From Thermoplasmata archaeon (lineage in GTDB: Archaea > Thermoplasmatota > Thermoplasmata > Thermoplasmatales > Thermoplasmataceae): a stretch of 7,363 bases of DNA. A program made the position numbers and the translations under genes. The stretch is taken from contig JAKAQT010000077.1 in the NCBI GenBank assembly GCA_021819605.1, positions 1 to 7,363 on the forward strand, read 5' to 3'. The notes under the pieces are model-generated. The model was not told the DNA's origin, made no database searches, and worked only from the letters and a program-made list of their open reading frames with translations. Below, piece by piece: positions 5,135 through 7,363 of the stretch. Numbering within the stretch: position 1 is the stretch's first letter; the number at the start of each line of letters is the position of its first letter.

Positions 5135-6582
5135 GGCCAATAGTTTACGAGATCAGGAGGACACTTACCAGCAAGTTCGTCATCATCATGATAATAGCCA
5201 TTGTGGGACTCTCGTCCCTGCTGGCTTACGAGGCGGGGTCTACATATTCTCCCTCACCGGTATCATCAGCTCCCCAACTAACCACAGGATATTATATGAG
5301 CGGATCCAGTGTTGTAATGGTTGGATATGCCCATGACGCATACGGTAACCCTGTTTCTGGCATCAAGGTCAGTTATGATTACAATGGTACCACATACAAT
5401 TCCACGTCTGCCTCAAACGGTTTTGCCAATTATACGATTCCTGCAGGTAATGTAAGCTCCGGAACAGTCCATGTGAGCTACACTTATACAACTCTTAGAA
5501 AATCAATAGAGGTCCATTCCACCCCGGTATCCTTTTCATCTTCGCCTGGGTCTTCGGGATTGTATGTGACAGCAGGAATCGTCAACCCTTCGAACAGTAC
5601 CATGTTCGGCCTCGAACTGTTCTATGTTGGAACCAACGGAACAGCATCTCCATCCCTCGACGTATATGTTTACAACTATAGTTTGCCCGTATCAGATATT
5701 AGCACGAACTATTCCTACAAACATAGCTTTTCCGGGTTTACGGTTCTAAATATTTTCCCCACTGTAACTGGGGCTAACAGGACAGATTTTTATAAAGTGG
5801 AAGTAACCAACAGCTCCGGATATACAATGTACCCTCCACACTCCTCACAGAGCCCACCATTTGCTCTGACGGACTACACCCCAATGACGCAGAGCACACT
5901 TCAATCGCTTGTTTATGCCGGAACCTCTGAGATACTGGGTTTCCTGATACCCATACTGGCTGTTTTCGCTGCATACCTGACATACGGCAAGGACAGGACA
6001 AACGGAGTCCTGGAATCTGTACTCAAGAGGCCGGTGACCAGGGGCGGCCTGATAACATCCAGATTTCTTTCAAACTCAGTGTCAATCGTGGTTGCCGTTG
6101 GCCTTTCAATGATTTTCTCAGACCTCATAATACACCACTACTTTGGAATGTACCTGTCCACAACCTTCAGCCTTTACTTTGTGTGGACATATGTAGTTGA
6201 GGGCATCTCGTTCCTGGCACTGGTCTATATGTTTTCACATATTGCAAAGTCACAGGGTGCTGTTCTGGGTGCAGCCATTGCCCTCTTCGTGGTTCTTGAC
6301 CTGTTCTGGAGCATAATACCAATAGCCATACTTGCCGCCCTGAAAATATCCACAAGCAGCACGGCCTACGTGAGTGCCAGTGTGGGATTTGACTATGCCA
6401 GCCCTGCAGGCTATTCCACCCTGGTGCAGACCATGTTCACAGGTAAGTTTGGCATAATATCCTCCTCTACCATTGATCCCTCGGCATTTGGAATCACAGC
6501 ACCATTCCTCATCGTAGCAGGGATACTGTGGATGGCCGTGCCATTCGCCATAGGTTACTACCTGGCAAAGAACAGGGATTGA
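5131..6582 (+). CDS. ABC-2 type permease with a large extracytoplasmic, sequon-rich domain
   Basis: A 483-residue membrane partner of the ATPase encoded just upstream. One helix (about 15-34) is followed by an extracytoplasmic part of about 230 residues (35-262), then five helices at about 264-285, 312-334, 345-368, 376-403 and 456-478. The charged cytoplasmic loop 286-311 (GKDRTNGVLESVLKRPVTRG) is the kind that contacts the ATPase in ABC-2 permeases. The outer part has two beta-rich regions. Residues 60-128, with GNPVSGIKV and a 'tipaG' turn, resemble carboxypeptidase-regulatory/Ig-like folds; residues 140-250 are unassigned. Ten N-X-S/T sequons (N85, 90, 100, 107, 155, 169, 182, 193, 216, 227) all fall in the outer part, as expected for a heavily glycosylated archaeal surface protein. 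A 52-residue outer loop (404-455) follows helix five. Direction of transport is probably export. The substrate is unknown; a family-typical ABC-2 permease has a shorter first outer loop. Confidence 0.85.
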   Translation: MRPIVYEIRRTLTSKFVIIMIIAIVGLSSLLAYEAGSTYSPSPVSSAPQLTTGYYMSGSSVVMVGYAHDAYGNPVSGIKVSYDYNGTTYNSTSASNGFANYTIPAGNVSSGTVHVSYTYTTLRKSIEVHSTPVSFSSSPGSSGLYVTAGIVNPSNSTMFGLELFYVGTNGTASPSLDVYVYNYSLPVSDISTNYSYKHSFSGFTVLNIFPTVTGANRTDFYKVEVTNSSGYTMYPPHSSQSPPFALTDYTPMTQSTLQSLVYAGTSEILGFLIPILAVFAAYLTYGKDRTNGVLESVLKRPVTRGGLITSRFLSNSVSIVVAVGLSMIFSDLIIHHYFGMYLSTTFSLYFVWTYVVEGISFLALVYMFSHIAKSQGAVLGAAIALFVVLDLFWSIIPIAILAALKISTSSTAYVSASVGFDYASPAGYSTLVQTMFTGKFGIISSSTIDPSAFGITAPFLIVAGILWMAVPFAIGYYLAKNRD

Positions 6583-6588
6583 GCGGCA

Positions 6589-7363
6589 TCAGGCAGCCGT
6601 CTCAACAACATTTTCTTTTTTATATTTTCTGAAGAAGTAGACGTAAAGAATAGGATCAAAGAGTGACACAATGCCGGCGAATGAGAACATGAACACTATG
6701 GCCCCTGCAGACAGGAGAAAGCTGCCGAACGTCGTTGATACCCCATATGGAAGACGTCTTGCTATTCCAGTAAGGCTGTTTCCCCTTGCTCTCTCCCCCG
6801 GATCCAGGATTGTCATCTGGAAATTCTGCCTGATCGGAAGCGCAAGCTGGTAAAGACCTGTCCGGACTGCATATATGGCTCCTGCCACCATGGGAGGGAC
6901 AAACGGCATGAGAATGAAGAGACCTGATCCCAGCCCGCGAAATATCCCAATTGCATATATTGCACCCAGCCATCTTTCCATGGTGGATGCGAATAAGACA
7001 CCCACACCTGATGCGACATATGATGCCGTGAATATGAGGGAAATGACGTATGTGGGCAGACCTATCTGGTGGAACCAGAGCGATATTATTGGCGTGATCA
7101 CTCCCAGGCCCACGCTGCCCATTGCTCCGGATAGCCCGATTTTCGCGATGTTCCGGCCCGAATTTTTTGGAATGATCTGAGTCTTCCTCCCCTTGACCCG
7201 CTTAATTTTGGTATCCTCAAGAAGAAGTGTGAGGAACAGTGATGCAATATTCAGGATGAGAGCAATTGCAAACAGGTCCGTGTAATAGTCTGAGACATAC
7301 TTTTCAAATATAGCAGATGTTGAACTGCCTGCAATGGCTGATATTATGGAGACAAGCATCAGA
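6589..7363 (-). CDS. MFS transporter, C-terminal part (gene continues beyond the right edge)
   Basis: The last 257 codons of a major facilitator superfamily transporter, a proton- or ion-coupled carrier of small molecules. The frame stays open to the edge of the window, so the ATG at 7359 is internal: the family needs about 380-400 residues and the visible N-terminus starts in the middle of a helix (fifth or sixth). Then comes the long basic central loop (KIKRVKGRKTQIIPKNSGRN), followed by six helices of the second half. The loop segment ILDPGERARGNSLTGIARRLP is typical of archaeal MFS proteins of uncertain substrate. The tail KYKKENVVETAA is short. The gene is convergent with the ABC operon, with six bases between the two stops. 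No motif in this part shows substrate class; drug efflux and metabolite uptake both remain possible. Confidence 0.85.
   Translation of the reverse strand, partial: LMLVSIISAIAGSSTSAIFEKYVSDYYTDLFAIALILNIASLFLTLLLEDTKIKRVKGRKTQIIPKNSGRNIAKIGLSGAMGSVGLGVITPIISLWFHQIGLPTYVISLIFTASYVASGVGVLFASTMERWLGAIYAIGIFRGLGSGLFILMPFVPPMVAGAIYAVRTGLYQLALPIRQNFQMTILDPGERARGNSLTGIARRLPYGVSTTFGSFLLSAGAIVFMFSFAGIVSLFDPILYVYFFRKYKKENVVETAA
6611..6629 (+). terminator. Probable U-rich terminator of the ABC operon
   Basis: TTTTCTTTTTTATATTTTC lies 29 bases after the permease stop on the plus strand. Archaeal intrinsic termination depends on U-rich tracts without a required hairpin, so this fits. The tract is at the same time the coding sequence for the lysine-rich C-terminus (KYKKEN) of the convergent MFS gene. 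Confidence 0.5.

Noticed and set aside
7357..7359. ATG at 7359-7357 as the real start of the MFS gene
   Set aside because: The frame remains open to the window edge, and the visible protein has only about seven to eight helices, so the N-terminal helices must lie outside.

Overview
The window looks like part of a euryarchaeal genome, most probably from the Thermoplasmata (Thermoplasma/Ferroplasma-like). This rests on three things: TATA-box promoters placed about 24-28 bases before start codons (leaderless transcripts), heavy use of AGG/AGA and ATA codons with moderate G+C, and the gene families present. No rRNA, tRNA or marker gene fixes the taxon, so this is inference. I found no mobile element, CRISPR array or RNA gene.

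Left part (1-3006): a minus-strand GlpA-type FAD-dependent glycerol-3-phosphate dehydrogenase (50-1330) is divergent from a plus-strand pair, a small SCP2-like lipid-binding protein (1477-1881) and a type III iron-containing alcohol dehydrogenase (1885-3006). The 146-bp divergent spacer holds a TATA-like element for each direction and a perfect 6-3-6 inverted repeat. The three products suggest handling of glycerol or lipid-derived alcohols, but only the GlpA reaction is well supported. A possible further minus-strand gene starts at base 36 and leaves the window.

Middle part (3060-4137): two plus-strand genes of unknown function, a seven-helix membrane protein and a small protein with a four-cysteine zinc ribbon followed by two membrane helices. 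The second has its own leaderless-type promoter.

Right part (4161-6582): a two-gene ABC-2-type transporter operon. The ATPase start is best placed at 4217, because a strong TATA box and a 12-bp perfect palindrome (probable operator) occupy the bases before it. The permease overlaps the ATPase by four bases (ATGA) and carries an unusual extracytoplasmic domain of about 230 residues with ten N-glycosylation sequons. The operon converges with only six bases between stops on a minus-strand MFS transporter (6589 to beyond the right edge), of which only the C-terminal two thirds is visible.

First genes of units (glpA, SCP2, zinc-ribbon) look leaderless, while operon-internal genes (alcohol dehydrogenase, permease) have Shine-Dalgarno-like sequences. 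The ABC ATPase gene is the exception, with a leader of about 25 bases. The parts most worth a second look are the operator-controlled ABC system with its sequon-rich permease domain, and the SCP2-alcohol dehydrogenase pair.
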